Virus record (IMG/VR): IMGVR_UViG_3300032053_017225
Coordinates: 1-45,053 of that record
Strand: one strand, 5' to 3'
DNA: 45,053 nucleotides
DNA from: a virus
Position 1 is the stretch's first letter, and every line of letters begins with the position of its first letter. Shown piece by piece: positions 7,244-14,546 of this stretch. A program made the translations under genes and the position numbers. The notes beneath the pieces are model-generated. The model did no database searches, had not been told where the DNA came from, and saw only the letters and a program-made list of their open reading frames with translations.

Positions 7244-7675
7244 GGTCCCGCTTCTTTGAAGTATGCTTCTTGTTACTCTCTCTAAAGGAATAAAATTATC
7301 AGAAAGCTCTTCAAACAATTTCCATTGTTTGTTTATTATTTGATAACATGAATAGTAAGATAATCGTCCTATAGATTGATAATACTCTTTGCTAGCATTA
7401 TTGAGGTGCTCTGGCAAAAATGATTGAGAGAAAAATATCCAATCGCCTAGATTTTGAAATATCATAAAATCTCTTTTGTCTTTAGCTTGCGCGTAGGTCA
7501 AAGTGATGCTATCTTTAGATAAATCGAAATCTGCCGCCTTATATTTAGTAAATATACTAACGATATAGGCTTTAGTATCTGGTTGGCACTTTAATTCATC
7601 GAATACTTCGTAAAAGAAGTCATTTAGATTTTTTATCGTTTCCACATAAATATATGAAATTATTGCGAGACCCAT
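7229..7675 (-). CDS. Unknown protein on the opposite strand
   Basis: 148 residues, no recognised family. The middle (FQNLGDWIFFSQSFLPEHLN followed by YYQSIGRLSYYSCY) has conserved-looking aromatic helices, and the sequence is of normal composition, so it is likely real. It is a lone - strand gene. Its ATG is separated from the ATG of topoisomerase I by a single base, leaving no room for a promoter or SD, so a later start such as the GTG at 7645 (VETIKNLND) is quite possible. Confidence 0.6.
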   Translation of the reverse strand: MGLAIISYIYVETIKNLNDFFYEVFDELKCQPDTKAYIVSIFTKYKAADFDLSKDSITLTYAQAKDKRDFMIFQNLGDWIFFSQSFLPEHLNNASKEYYQSIGRLSYYSCYQIINKQWKLFEELSDNFIPLERVTRSILQRSGTLRIT

Positions 7676-7676
7676 T

Positions 7677-9479
7677 ATGAAAACTTTAATTATTGTTGAA
7701 AGTCCAAGTAAAGCTAAAAAAATTGAAACCTTTTTAAGTAAGGACTATAAAGTCCTATCTAGCGTAGGTCATATTACCGATCTAGCCAAAGGGGGATCTT
7801 TCAATTTAGGCATTGATTTGAACAATAAGTTCAAGCCAAGATATGTTCTTCAAGAGGATAAATTAGAGATCCTTGAAGGATTAATGACTGCCGCAGAAAT
7901 GTGTGATAATATTTTAATAGCCTCCGACCCCGACCGTGAGGGTGAGGCTATCGCCTGGCACCTTCATGATAGATTGGTTGATTGTGGGAAGCCTATTAAA
8001 AGAATAGAGTTTAGAGAGATTACAAAGAAAGCGGTTACGGAAGCGATTAAGAATCCTCGCGACATAAACATGCATCTTTTTAAATCTCAGGAAGCTCGAA
8101 GAATTTTAGATAGAATTGTGGGTTTCATGACCTCACCATTTTTGATGAATTTTTTTGGACCGAATCTTTCGGCGGGCAGAGTGCAGTCTGTTGTTACTCG
8201 GATGATTATCGATCGAGAACGAGAAATTGAGACTTTCAAGCCCGAAGAGTATTGGGTGCTTAAATCCAATCTCACCAAAGACGCCAAGATGGGGTTTTGG
8301 GTGAAATATGATCCTAAAGTTAGTTGCGAAGCTGACGCAAAGATCGTTTTATCTGGATTGAAAGGCAGCGATAAAAACGACGCAGTTTATGTCGTGTCAT
8401 CCGTGGAGTCTTCAGAGGAGAAGAAAAAGCCAGTTGCCCCGCTTGTTACCTCTGAGCTTCAAAGGATCATGTCTAAAAAGTTTGGTCTAAGTGCAGATAA
8501 GACTATGAAAGCTGCTCAAACCCTTTATGAGACCGGATATGTTACGTATATTCGTACTGACTCTGTTCGCGTTGAAGAGGATGCTTTAAAATCTGTTAGA
8601 AAATTTATTGTTGATGAAGGATATGTTCTTCCCAAAACCGCTAACGTTCATAAAAATAAAGATGCTGCACAGGATGCTCACGAATGTATTCGTCCAACAG
8701 ATTTATCTATTCGACCTAATACTCCTGAATTAGCCGATCCAAGCGAGAAAAAAGTTTATGAGATGATTTGGAAATATTTCGTGGCAAGTCAAATGATGCC
8801 TGCGATTTATGACACCATGAAAGTTTCAATTTATTTGAAATCTGATAAGAAAATGATTTTGAAGACTTCTGGAAAGGCTCTTAAAGATAAGGGATTTTTG
8901 GAAGTGCTCGGAGCGACTGACGATAGTAAAATTGACATTCCTTTATTAAATAAAGGCGATGAGCTTACTTTGCTGGGTAAAGATCCTGTTACTTGTGAGC
9001 AAAAATTCACTCAACCCACGGGAAGGTTTTCAGAAGATACTCTTATTAAAACTTTAGTTGCTAAAAGTATTGGACGCCCCGCCACTTTCGCAGACATATT
9101 GTCAAAAATATGTAATAGAAATTATGTCGAGAAACACGGTAATGTGTATCATGCTACTGATCTTGGTAAGACGATTACTGATTCTTTGGCTGAATTTTTC
9201 ACTTTTATGAATTATGATTATACATCTGAGATGGAAGATAAACTGGATTCTATTGAGCAGGGTAAAATAGAATCTACAGACATGCTTGGTGCGTTTTATA
9301 ATCCTTTCAAAAAAGAATTAGATAAGGCTTACATTAGCAAGGGCTCCGCCCCATGTGAAAAATGTGAAAGTCCGATGATTGTCCGCCAAACTAAAGTTGG
9401 AGGAAATAAATTTTTAGGATGTTCAAATTATCCTAATTGTAGAAATACTAAACAAATAGAAGTGAAAAACGTAGCTTAA
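7677..9479 (+). CDS. topA: DNA topoisomerase I (type IA)
   Basis: 600 residues. TOPRIM domain at 1-120 with VESPSKAKKIE and the acidic DPDRE motif in ASDPDREGEAIAWHL; AGRVQS near 170; active-site Tyr at residue 291 in GYVTYIRTDS; and one C-terminal Cys4 zinc ribbon (CEKCESPM...CSNYPNC). The enzyme relaxes negative supercoils by cutting one strand through a 5'-phosphotyrosine link. It is shorter than the E. coli enzyme (865 aa) because only one zinc element remains. All catalytic motifs are intact. It probably manages supercoiling during phage replication. The start has no clear SD and abuts the divergent gene. Confidence 0.96.
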   Translation: MKTLIIVESPSKAKKIETFLSKDYKVLSSVGHITDLAKGGSFNLGIDLNNKFKPRYVLQEDKLEILEGLMTAAEMCDNILIASDPDREGEAIAWHLHDRLVDCGKPIKRIEFREITKKAVTEAIKNPRDINMHLFKSQEARRILDRIVGFMTSPFLMNFFGPNLSAGRVQSVVTRMIIDREREIETFKPEEYWVLKSNLTKDAKMGFWVKYDPKVSCEADAKIVLSGLKGSDKNDAVYVVSSVESSEEKKKPVAPLVTSELQRIMSKKFGLSADKTMKAAQTLYETGYVTYIRTDSVRVEEDALKSVRKFIVDEGYVLPKTANVHKNKDAAQDAHECIRPTDLSIRPNTPELADPSEKKVYEMIWKYFVASQMMPAIYDTMKVSIYLKSDKKMILKTSGKALKDKGFLEVLGATDDSKIDIPLLNKGDELTLLGKDPVTCEQKFTQPTGRFSEDTLIKTLVAKSIGRPATFADILSKICNRNYVEKHGNVYHATDLGKTITDSLAEFFTFMNYDYTSEMEDKLDSIEQGKIESTDMLGAFYNPFKKELDKAYISKGSAPCEKCESPMIVRQTKVGGNKFLGCSNYPNCRNTKQIEVKNVA

Positions 9480-9488
9480 CTTAATTTT

Positions 9489-9519
9489 ATATATTTAGGC
9501 GCCTCGGCGCCGGATATAT
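9489..9519 (+). other. GC-rich hairpin after topA
   Basis: GGCGCC TC GGCGCC (9498-9511) is flanked by ATATAT on both sides (9489-9494 and 9514-9519), giving a two-part stem with a small asymmetric internal loop. It directly follows topA. There is no U-run, so it could be a processing site, a 3' stabiliser or part of the leader of the next gene rather than a classic terminator. Confidence 0.5.
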
Positions 9520-9568
9520 GTAATCGTCAGGCTTCACTATTGAAGCCCGACAAACGATACTATTACAT
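9518..9568 (+). other. Long nested stem-loop in the leader of the bS21-like gene
   Basis: ATGTAAT (9518-9524) pairs with ATTACAT (9562-9568). Inside, GTC-A-GGCTTCA (9526-9536) pairs with TGAAGCC-C-GAC (9541-9551) around a CTAT loop, with one A-C mismatch. The total is about 17 pairs, ending 21 bases before the start codon at 9590. A structured leader before a ribosomal protein gene recalls autoregulated ribosomal leaders; that function is inferred. Confidence 0.55.
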
Positions 9569-9589
9569 AGACGAGGTTAGTTGATAAAT

Positions 9590-9955
9590 ATGAAGTACAA
9601 CAAGTCCTTCAAAAGAAACCCTAGCAGAAATATGAAGGGAGGTGATTTCGAAAATATTTCAGAGTTTGCGCACATACAACCTGTGCAAGCTCAACATCTT
9701 GAAGTTAAAGTGCTTTACGGCAATTTTGACAAAGCGATGACGGCTTTCCGTACTTTAGTACAAAAGGAAAGAATCCTTTCTCTTTATAAGGAAAAACAAT
9801 CTTATGAAAAACCATCTGATAGAAAACGCCGCAAGCGCAACGAGATGAAAAGAAAAATTCTAGAATTAGAAATGAAAAGTAAGTATTCTGATGATACTTC
9901 TTCAAAAGAAGATTCTAAGTTTAAAAAGAAATCACGCATCCAAGAAACTAAATAA
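9590..9955 (+). CDS. rpsU: bS21-like ribosomal protein
   Basis: 121 residues from ATG 9590. Residues about 37-92 match bS21: LEVKVLYGNFDKAMTAFRTL in place of V-x-x-NE-x-FD-x-A-L-R-R-F, then a helix, YEKPSDRKRRKRNEMKRK like the family's YEKPTxxRKR motif. bS21 binds the 30S platform near the anti-SD end of 16S rRNA and acts in initiation. The phage form carries an N-terminal extension of about 36 residues and a Lys/Ser-rich tail of about 30. A TTG at 9581 is an alternative start. bS21 is a known phage-carried ribosomal protein; it may bias host ribosomes to phage messages. It sits behind a structured leader. Confidence 0.8.
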   Translation: MKYNKSFKRNPSRNMKGGDFENISEFAHIQPVQAQHLEVKVLYGNFDKAMTAFRTLVQKERILSLYKEKQSYEKPSDRKRRKRNEMKRKILELEMKSKYSDDTSSKEDSKFKKKSRIQETK

Positions 9956-9965
9956 GTTGGTATAA

Positions 9966-10658
9966 ATGTCTAATCGTCCTTTTTTCAAAAATCCTGCTCG
10001 TGGGCAAACTCCCAAGTTTAAGCCTTATGTCCCCCAATATAAAGTTAGGGGTCTTGAGCCCGAATACATCGCATCAGCAACCGTGCCTGATACGATGAAT
10101 CGCGTTCAAGCAATAAGGCAACCCACGCCAAGATCTAATGATAATCCGAGGCTTAGACCACCGCCATCTATTTCGAAAAACGTTCCGTACGCCGAGCTTC
10201 CTTCCGAGGTCATAAGTTTGGGCTCTATGCCAAATGTTGGAAACAACATTGAAAACACATGGGGTCCTAATGAGGAATACTTTGATTTAGATCAAAGTTT
10301 AAATGTTCCACACCATCAATTCATTGATAACAATGAATATGATAATAATAATTATGCCGATTTACCTGAAATGATGGAAGCTCCGCCTACCGAACGAGAT
10401 ATAACTGTTTATGATGACATCGATGATAACGACGATGTTGGTGAGGTTGCGTCTAGCAAATCATCAATAAACGGTGACTATATCTTAGTGATTAAAGATA
10501 GTATTATAGCCAGCGGCACACTTGAAGCCGTTGAAAAAGAAGTAAAGAAATTGGTATTTGGAGAGCATCCGCTCTGTAAATCAAGCGAAATTTCAGTTGA
10601 TGATATAGTAGTTTTAAAGAAAATGAAGATTAAGGTCGGAGTTTTCCTTACTGATTAA
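9966..10658 (+). CDS. Unknown protein, disordered N-terminus
   Basis: 230 residues. Residues 1-160 are rich in Pro, Asn and Asp with few hydrophobic blocks and are probably disordered, including an Asn/Asp run near 115-150. Residues 165-230 look folded (DYILVIKDSIIASGTLEAVE and a C-terminal KIKVGVFL strand). No family recognised. It follows the bS21-like gene by 10 bases. Confidence 0.72.
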   Translation: MSNRPFFKNPARGQTPKFKPYVPQYKVRGLEPEYIASATVPDTMNRVQAIRQPTPRSNDNPRLRPPPSISKNVPYAELPSEVISLGSMPNVGNNIENTWGPNEEYFDLDQSLNVPHHQFIDNNEYDNNNYADLPEMMEAPPTERDITVYDDIDDNDDVGEVASSKSSINGDYILVIKDSIIASGTLEAVEKEVKKLVFGEHPLCKSSEISVDDIVVLKKMKIKVGVFLTD

Positions 10659-10667
10659 GGAGTTATT

Positions 10668-11417
10668 TTGGAACCTAGAAAAGCCACAGATATTTTATTG
10701 ATGATTGAAGCGGGAGTGAATCAAATCCTTGCAGAAGTTAGATCTTTAAGTTTAAACAATAAAATTAACTCGAATAAATTGAGCGAAATAATCAAATATT
10801 TACAGTCTGATGACCCAAACCTTCATTTTACCATGAAGGAAGATGTGGGGTCGAAAAAGCCACATTTCTCTATTGAAGAGGCGGAGGCACCTGAGCCAGA
10901 TTTAAATATTAAGATGGAAGCTGACCCATTAGGCTTTAGGCGAACTTCTAGACCCGAGACCTATGCTACGCCAACTCAAATGGCGCAAGTTAGCAAACCT
11001 ACTGCGCCAGTACCTCCTGTTTCAGTTATCCAAACGAAGGTTCCGCCGCGAGCACCACTTCAAACATCTAATGATGATTGGAAAAATATTTCTATGCCCA
11101 ATCTTCCTAAGATTCAGGCTGAGGAAGCGACTTCAAACATCAATAAAGTCTCTGTAGAGCAGAGAGTCGTAGATAAGGGCGGTAAGGCTATTTTTTTAGC
11201 GTTCGTTGAAATTACAAATAAGCTAACCAACAAGATAGAGACTAAAACCAGAACAACTAGTTCTGGCAAATGGCAAGCTGTACTTCCTCCCGGAAATTAT
11301 GACATTAAAATTGTTAAGAGCGAATCTATGTCTAAAGAAAAGCTTGAGCTTAATCAAGAAATTCAGATTGATGGAAGAAATCCGACACAACAATTACCCA
11401 TGGTGATTGCGAAGTAA
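10668..11417 (+). CDS. Protein with C-terminal carboxypeptidase-regulatory-like beta domain
   Basis: 249 residues. It begins at TTG, chosen because AAGGAG lies 5 bases upstream. An N-terminal helix (1-45) is followed by a Pro/Thr-rich linker (60-160). Residues 165-249 resemble a carboxypeptidase regulatory-like (Ig-type) domain: VVDKGGKAIFLAFVEI, a TSSGKWQAVLPPGNYDIKI segment and further strands. Such domains mediate adhesion or decoration in phage virions. Probably structural; inferred from fold type only. Confidence 0.68.
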   Translation: MEPRKATDILLMIEAGVNQILAEVRSLSLNNKINSNKLSEIIKYLQSDDPNLHFTMKEDVGSKKPHFSIEEAEAPEPDLNIKMEADPLGFRRTSRPETYATPTQMAQVSKPTAPVPPVSVIQTKVPPRAPLQTSNDDWKNISMPNLPKIQAEEATSNINKVSVEQRVVDKGGKAIFLAFVEITNKLTNKIETKTRTTSSGKWQAVLPPGNYDIKIVKSESMSKEKLELNQEIQIDGRNPTQQLPMVIAK

Positions 11418-11464
11418 GACGGTTTATTTAACTCCTTTGTACTTGTCTAAGGCTAAAATTGTCT

Positions 11465-11486
11465 AAATGATCGATATAGATCATTT
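11465..11486. promoter_or_regulatory. Palindrome AAATGATC-N6-GATCATTT abutting the methyltransferase start
   Basis: A perfect 8-base inverted repeat with 6-base centre (GATATA) ends on the base before the ATG at 11487; a ninth pair includes the A of ATG. Both arms contain GATC. Upstream lies a direct repeat TTGTCTAA (11443-11450 and 11459-11466). The centre GATATA falls 14 bases before the ATG, like the -10 motif at 21119 and 34739. It may be an operator over the promoter, and in RNA it would hide the start codon. Confidence 0.55.
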
Positions 11487-12179
11487 ATGACAAAGAAGTT
11501 TCAGGTAATAGTGGCAGATTGTCCTTGGGTATTTGCGGATGAACTTAGTATGTCTGACGTTGCTCGCGGCGCTGCCGCAAATTATCCGCTTCTCGACATT
11601 GAAGAGCTTAAGAAGCTTAAGGTTCCTGAAATTGCCGATCCTAATGGATGCATTTTGGCTCTCTGGGTTCCAAGCTCTCTTCTCCAAGATGGCATGGATG
11701 TAATGAAGGCTTGGGGCTTCGATCAGAAGCAAACTTATATTTGGGTTAAAGTAAAAAAGAACCCGCTAGATCTTTTAGAAAGTTTTTTTAAATCATTTAA
11801 AACTGCGCCTACCAAAGATAATTATAAACATTGGAAAAGCGTAATGGCTAGAACTATTGTGGAATTTCCGATTCATAATATTCTCGCTTTTTTTATGGGA
11901 AGATTATTTAGACAGACTCATGAAATATGTCTCATTGGAACTAATAGCAACAAAATATATAAAAAGCTGAAGAATAAGTCTCAGCGCTCAGTTTCTTTTG
12001 GAGAAAACTTAAAACATTCTGCCAAGCCTGAACACCTTCAAGACTCTTTAGATATTATGTTTCCTGGAACCGAAAAATTAGAAATGTTTGCCCGCCGGAC
12101 GCGCCACGACTGGAATTGCATTGGCAATGAGGTGTGTAATGGGGAAGATATTCGCGATTCGTTAAAGAATTTATTATAA
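11487..12179 (+). CDS. MT-A70-family adenine-N6 methyltransferase
   Basis: 230 residues. The catalytic D-P-P-W motif appears as DCPW at 11-14 (VIVADCPWVF). Other family features follow: CILALWVPSSLL, TYIWVKVKK, then RQTHEICLIGT near 150, the HSAKPEHLQD segment and FARRTRHDWNCIGNE. The family transfers a methyl group from SAM to N6 of adenine, in DNA for most bacterial and phage members. DCPW in place of DPPW is unusual but keeps the Asp and Trp. It precedes an HNH nuclease gene and has a GATC-bearing palindrome at its start. Likely role: protecting phage DNA or regulation. Confidence 0.85.
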   Translation: MTKKFQVIVADCPWVFADELSMSDVARGAAANYPLLDIEELKKLKVPEIADPNGCILALWVPSSLLQDGMDVMKAWGFDQKQTYIWVKVKKNPLDLLESFFKSFKTAPTKDNYKHWKSVMARTIVEFPIHNILAFFMGRLFRQTHEICLIGTNSNKIYKKLKNKSQRSVSFGENLKHSAKPEHLQDSLDIMFPGTEKLEMFARRTRHDWNCIGNEVCNGEDIRDSLKNLL

Positions 12180-12190
12180 ATTTTCCGGCA

Positions 12191-12219
12191 TTGACTTCCT
12201 AATTTTTAATGATTAAGAT
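12191..12219 (+). promoter_or_regulatory. Sigma70-like promoter TTGACT-N17-TAAGAT
   Basis: A good -35 (TTGACT, 12191-12196), a 17-base spacer and TAAGAT (12214-12219). The -10 ends 7 bases before the ATG at 12226, so transcription would begin at the start codon, and no SD is present. This is the best canonical promoter seen in the window. Confidence 0.55.
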
Positions 12220-12225
12220 ACTCCT

Positions 12226-12738
12226 ATGGCAAAGAAAACGCTTTTACTCGACGCGAGCTATCAAGTTCAATCTTTTATTGACTTTAAAAGAGCCCTAAAG
12301 CTCTTAGTTAAAGATGATAAAGTTGAGGTTATCTCTTCGTGGGAAGAAACATTTAATTATGGTAATGGTAAAATGAGGCAACCCTCAATTTTACGATTAA
12401 AGAATCATATTAAAAGAACTTATTTCAATTCTAATTTTAGCCGAAAGGCTTTGGTTAAAAGAGATAAAAGTACTTGTCAGTATTGTTCAAGGCACCTTAG
12501 CGCCTCAAACGTTACTATTGACCACGTTCTACCAAGGGCACAGGGCGGCGGCACAAGCTATTCTAACTGCGTTGTTGCATGTCAAACTTGCAATAATAAA
12601 AAAGCTGCGCTTACTCCCGAGCAAGCAAATATGAAGCTGCTTAGAAGACCAACACATCCAACCTTCATTTCACTTAGAAACGCAATTGATCATCAAGAGC
12701 ACTGGCATAAGGATTGGGATGATTTTTTGAATATGTAA
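12226..12738 (+). CDS. HNH endonuclease
   Basis: 170 residues of the common bacterial HNH family. The N-terminus (LLLDASYQVQSFIDFKRALKLL) is typical of this group. The nuclease motif has a zinc pair CQYC near 83-86, the catalytic VTIDHVLPRAQGGG with Asp-His, SNCV with the central Asn, and CQTCNNKK as the second zinc pair and last motif. It nicks or cuts DNA with a single metal ion. It follows the MT-A70 gene but has its own promoter and a terminator after it. Alternatives are a homing-type nuclease or a host-DNA degrading enzyme. Confidence 0.88.
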   Translation: MAKKTLLLDASYQVQSFIDFKRALKLLVKDDKVEVISSWEETFNYGNGKMRQPSILRLKNHIKRTYFNSNFSRKALVKRDKSTCQYCSRHLSASNVTIDHVLPRAQGGGTSYSNCVVACQTCNNKKAALTPEQANMKLLRRPTHPTFISLRNAIDHQEHWHKDWDDFLNM

Positions 12739-12769
12739 AAATCATAATGATATCCTTAACTTAAAGGAT

Positions 12770-12804
12770 AAAATGCGGAATGATAAATATCATCCCGCAT
12801 TTTT
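12770..12804 (+). terminator. Intrinsic terminator after the HNH gene
   Basis: AAAATGCGG pairs with CCGCATTTT (9 bases), then one A-C mismatch and ATGAT/ATCAT around an AAAT loop, followed by a T-run. The arrangement is that of a rho-independent terminator ending the 11487-12738 transcription unit. Confidence 0.85.
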
Positions 12805-12834
12805 CATTCAATAATCTTGAATGATTACACCTTT

Positions 12835-12845
12835 GATATATAGGA
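12835..12845 (+). promoter_or_regulatory. GATATATAGGA upstream of the Cys4 protein gene
   Basis: Identical to the 11-mer at 1657-1667 and placed 18 bases before the ATG at 12853, after a terminator. GATATATA can serve as the -10 element of a new transcription unit; the AGGA at its right end may double as an SD (7 bases to ATG). Confidence 0.4.
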
Positions 12846-12852
12846 AATCACC

Positions 12853-13044
12853 ATGGCAACTAACTCAGATAATTGCTCAATATGCGCAGAAGAATTTGAA
12901 GATGACAAATTACAACTAATAGCTTTATCCGCTATTAATGTAACTAAGTTTAAAATTTGCAATAATTGTCTCAAGCAAGCTGATGCTGAAGGCGATTACG
13001 AAGATGTCCGCAATATGGTTAAAGGTTATTTAAAATCAGAATAA
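12853..13044 (+). CDS. Small Cys4 zinc-binding protein
   Basis: 63 residues with two Cys pairs, CSIC at 8-11 and CNNC near 36-39, about 24 residues apart, typical of a treble-clef or zinc-ribbon mini-protein. The tail (DYEDVRNMVKGYL) is helical. Such proteins often bind nucleic acid or act as adaptors; nothing more specific can be said. It starts a unit right after a terminator. Confidence 0.75.
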   Translation: MATNSDNCSICAEEFEDDKLQLIALSAINVTKFKICNNCLKQADAEGDYEDVRNMVKGYLKSE

Positions 13045-13185
13045 TTCTATAATTGTGATTTCATACTTATCTTCTTTTATCTTTTCCGGATTTTGAGGGC
13101 GCGGAGGCTCCAATTCAATATATAATGGGGCTGGCTCGCGTTCTCTCTTTTTCTTTTCATAGATAAACGGAAAATAATGATTCAT
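13036..13185 (-). CDS. Possible 49-residue opposite-strand protein
   Basis: An ATG frame on the - strand gives 49 residues starting MNHYFPFIYEKKKRERE, then a Pro/Glu-rich middle (LYIELEPPRPQNPEK) and a beta-like end (YEITIIELF). It fills the otherwise empty 13045-13176 gap and overlaps its neighbours by only 9 bases on each side. Composition resembles small disordered phage proteins. No strong SD, so it is a candidate rather than a firm gene. Confidence 0.42.
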   Translation of the reverse strand: MNHYFPFIYEKKKREREPAPLYIELEPPRPQNPEKIKEDKYEITIIELF

Positions 13186-13425
13186 GGTGTTCTCATGGGA
13201 TATATTGAAATATTCAGTATGCTCTGTGAGTCTTGCGGTAAATTATCTTTTTTACATATTAAAAAATCCTGTATGAAATGTCAAGGTGCGGTGTTAATAA
13301 ATATCGCATTGCTTTGTGAGCCTTGTGCCATTTCAGCAAAATCATGCTCTGCCTGTTTAAAAAAAATACACTCACAATTAACCTCCAAAAAAATCAGCCC
13401 CGGCTGCAAAAGTTGTGGACGATAG
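13177..13425 (+). CDS. Cysteine-rich zinc-ribbon-like protein
   Basis: 82 residues with five Cys pairs of CxxC type (CESC, CMKC, CEPC, CSAC, CKSC) spaced to form at least two zinc sites. It may start later: ATG at 13195 or the ATG before LCESC at 13219 would remove its overlap with the - strand candidate. No SD is convincing. Function unknown; nucleic-acid or protein binding is likely from the fold type. Confidence 0.6.
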   Translation: MIHGVLMGYIEIFSMLCESCGKLSFLHIKKSCMKCQGAVLINIALLCEPCAISAKSCSACLKKIHSQLTSKKISPGCKSCGR

Positions 13426-13438
13426 TTATAAGATAAAT

Positions 13439-13963
13439 ATGATTATTACAGACGAAGTTTTGTTACGCACGCCTTGCGAAGATGTTTTGCTTGAAGAGGT
13501 AGATGAACTGCGCGCCAAATTAGAAGCAGAGCTAAGAGAGTCTAATCGATTGGGAAAACCAGGTATTGGATTGGCAGCCCCTCAAATTGGTATTTTTAAA
13601 AAGATGGCAATCGTTAGATTGGGGCATGCCGATTTGGACGTAGATCTAATTAATTGTAAAATCAGCCAAGGCTTTGATGAAGCAATATTTGATAATGAGG
13701 GTTGCCTTTCATTTCCTGGAAGAATAGAAACTACTAGAAGATTTCAAGAGGTTCATGTAACCGAAAATTTAATTTATCCCCATAGCTTTGTAGCTACGGG
13801 GCTTCTTGCCGTTGTAGTTCAACACGAATTAGATCATTTGAATGGTATTCTTTTACCGGATAGGGCGCTCCCTTCCACAATAAAAAAAGTGGGACCTAAT
13901 GAGCCATGCCCGTGCGGCTCCAAAATAAAATTTAAAAAATGTTGCAGTAAGACTCGGCTGTGA
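13439..13963 (+). CDS. def: Peptide deformylase with C-terminal SEC-C zinc motif
   Basis: 174 residues from ATG 13439 (a GTG at 13415 would add 8). All three deformylase motifs are intact: GIGLAAPQIG, EGCLSFPG with the metal-binding Cys, and HELDHLNG with the HExxH ligands and Glu. The enzyme removes formyl from new N-terminal Met at the ribosome exit. After it comes a SEC-C motif, PCPCGSKIKFKKCC, the zinc motif of SecA's C-terminus that contacts SecB and ribosomes. That tail is unusual on a deformylase and could target it to ribosomes. The stop overlaps the next start (GTGA). Confidence 0.93.
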   Translation: MIITDEVLLRTPCEDVLLEEVDELRAKLEAELRESNRLGKPGIGLAAPQIGIFKKMAIVRLGHADLDVDLINCKISQGFDEAIFDNEGCLSFPGRIETTRRFQEVHVTENLIYPHSFVATGLLAVVVQHELDHLNGILLPDRALPSTIKKVGPNEPCPCGSKIKFKKCCSKTRL

Positions 13964-14277
13964 TTTATCTTACCGATGAAAGAGATTTAAAGAATTCTGA
14001 GGGAATTTGTGTAATTTATTTTTATGCGCAGTGGATGCACTGTCACGCAAAGATGAAAATTGCTTTTGAAAGCATAAATACAAATATTATGCTTTATGCC
14101 ATAGACATAGATAATTTTTCTGGGTTGCGTAAAAGATTCGGAATAATCAGCATTCCTGCGGTTATAGTTACTGGAGATGGCGGAGAAGAGCTTAAAAGAA
14201 TAAATGGGATGCCATTGACGGAAGTTTTAAAAAAAACCATCAATGATATATATGATACATATAATCATTCAAAATGA
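13960..14277 (+). CDS. Thioredoxin-fold protein with altered active site
   Basis: 105 residues, thioredoxin length. The strand-active-site region reads IYFYAQWMHCHAKMK where thioredoxin has F-x-A-x-WCGPC-K-M, so the dithiol is reduced to one Cys (28). The cis-Pro loop is present (GIISIPAVIV), followed by the G-D-G turn and the last helix. With a single Cys it may act as a monothiol, disulfide-reader or chaperone-like protein rather than a reductase. It begins with GTG overlapping the deformylase stop, so the two are coupled. Confidence 0.8.
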   Translation: MIYLTDERDLKNSEGICVIYFYAQWMHCHAKMKIAFESINTNIMLYAIDIDNFSGLRKRFGIISIPAVIVTGDGGEELKRINGMPLTEVLKKTINDIYDTYNHSK

Positions 14278-14289
14278 AAGAGAATTAAC

Positions 14290-14538
14290 ATGACAGTAGA
14301 TCTTACGGGAGAGTCGGCTAAAATTTGGGAAGAAATTAAACATGTAGAGTTGGATTTATTTGGTTTGCCAGATCAAACCATTGAGAAAAATTGCACTCCA
14401 TTAAATATCGCCCCTGATAAATTGTATGTAACCGTTCCGGCGAGCGCGATTTTCGCCGCATTAGACGTGGCACTTGCAAAGAATTTTGATGTAGAACAAG
14501 TTGGTAAGTGGTATACGATAAGCAGAAAGCTTAAATAA
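14290..14538 (+). CDS. Small unknown protein
   Basis: 82 residues, not recognised. N-terminal helix (GESAKIWEEIKHVELDLFGL) and a C-terminal half with strand-helix-strand pattern (LYVTVPASAIFAALDVALA, then WYTISRKLK). It lies 12 bases after the thioredoxin-like gene in the same unit. Confidence 0.75.
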   Translation: MTVDLTGESAKIWEEIKHVELDLFGLPDQTIEKNCTPLNIAPDKLYVTVPASAIFAALDVALAKNFDVEQVGKWYTISRKLK

Positions 14539-14546
14539 GGATTATT

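Noticed and set aside
9498-9568. A tRNA gene or classic terminator after topA
   Set aside because: The stems do not fold as a cloverleaf, and neither hairpin is followed by a T-run.
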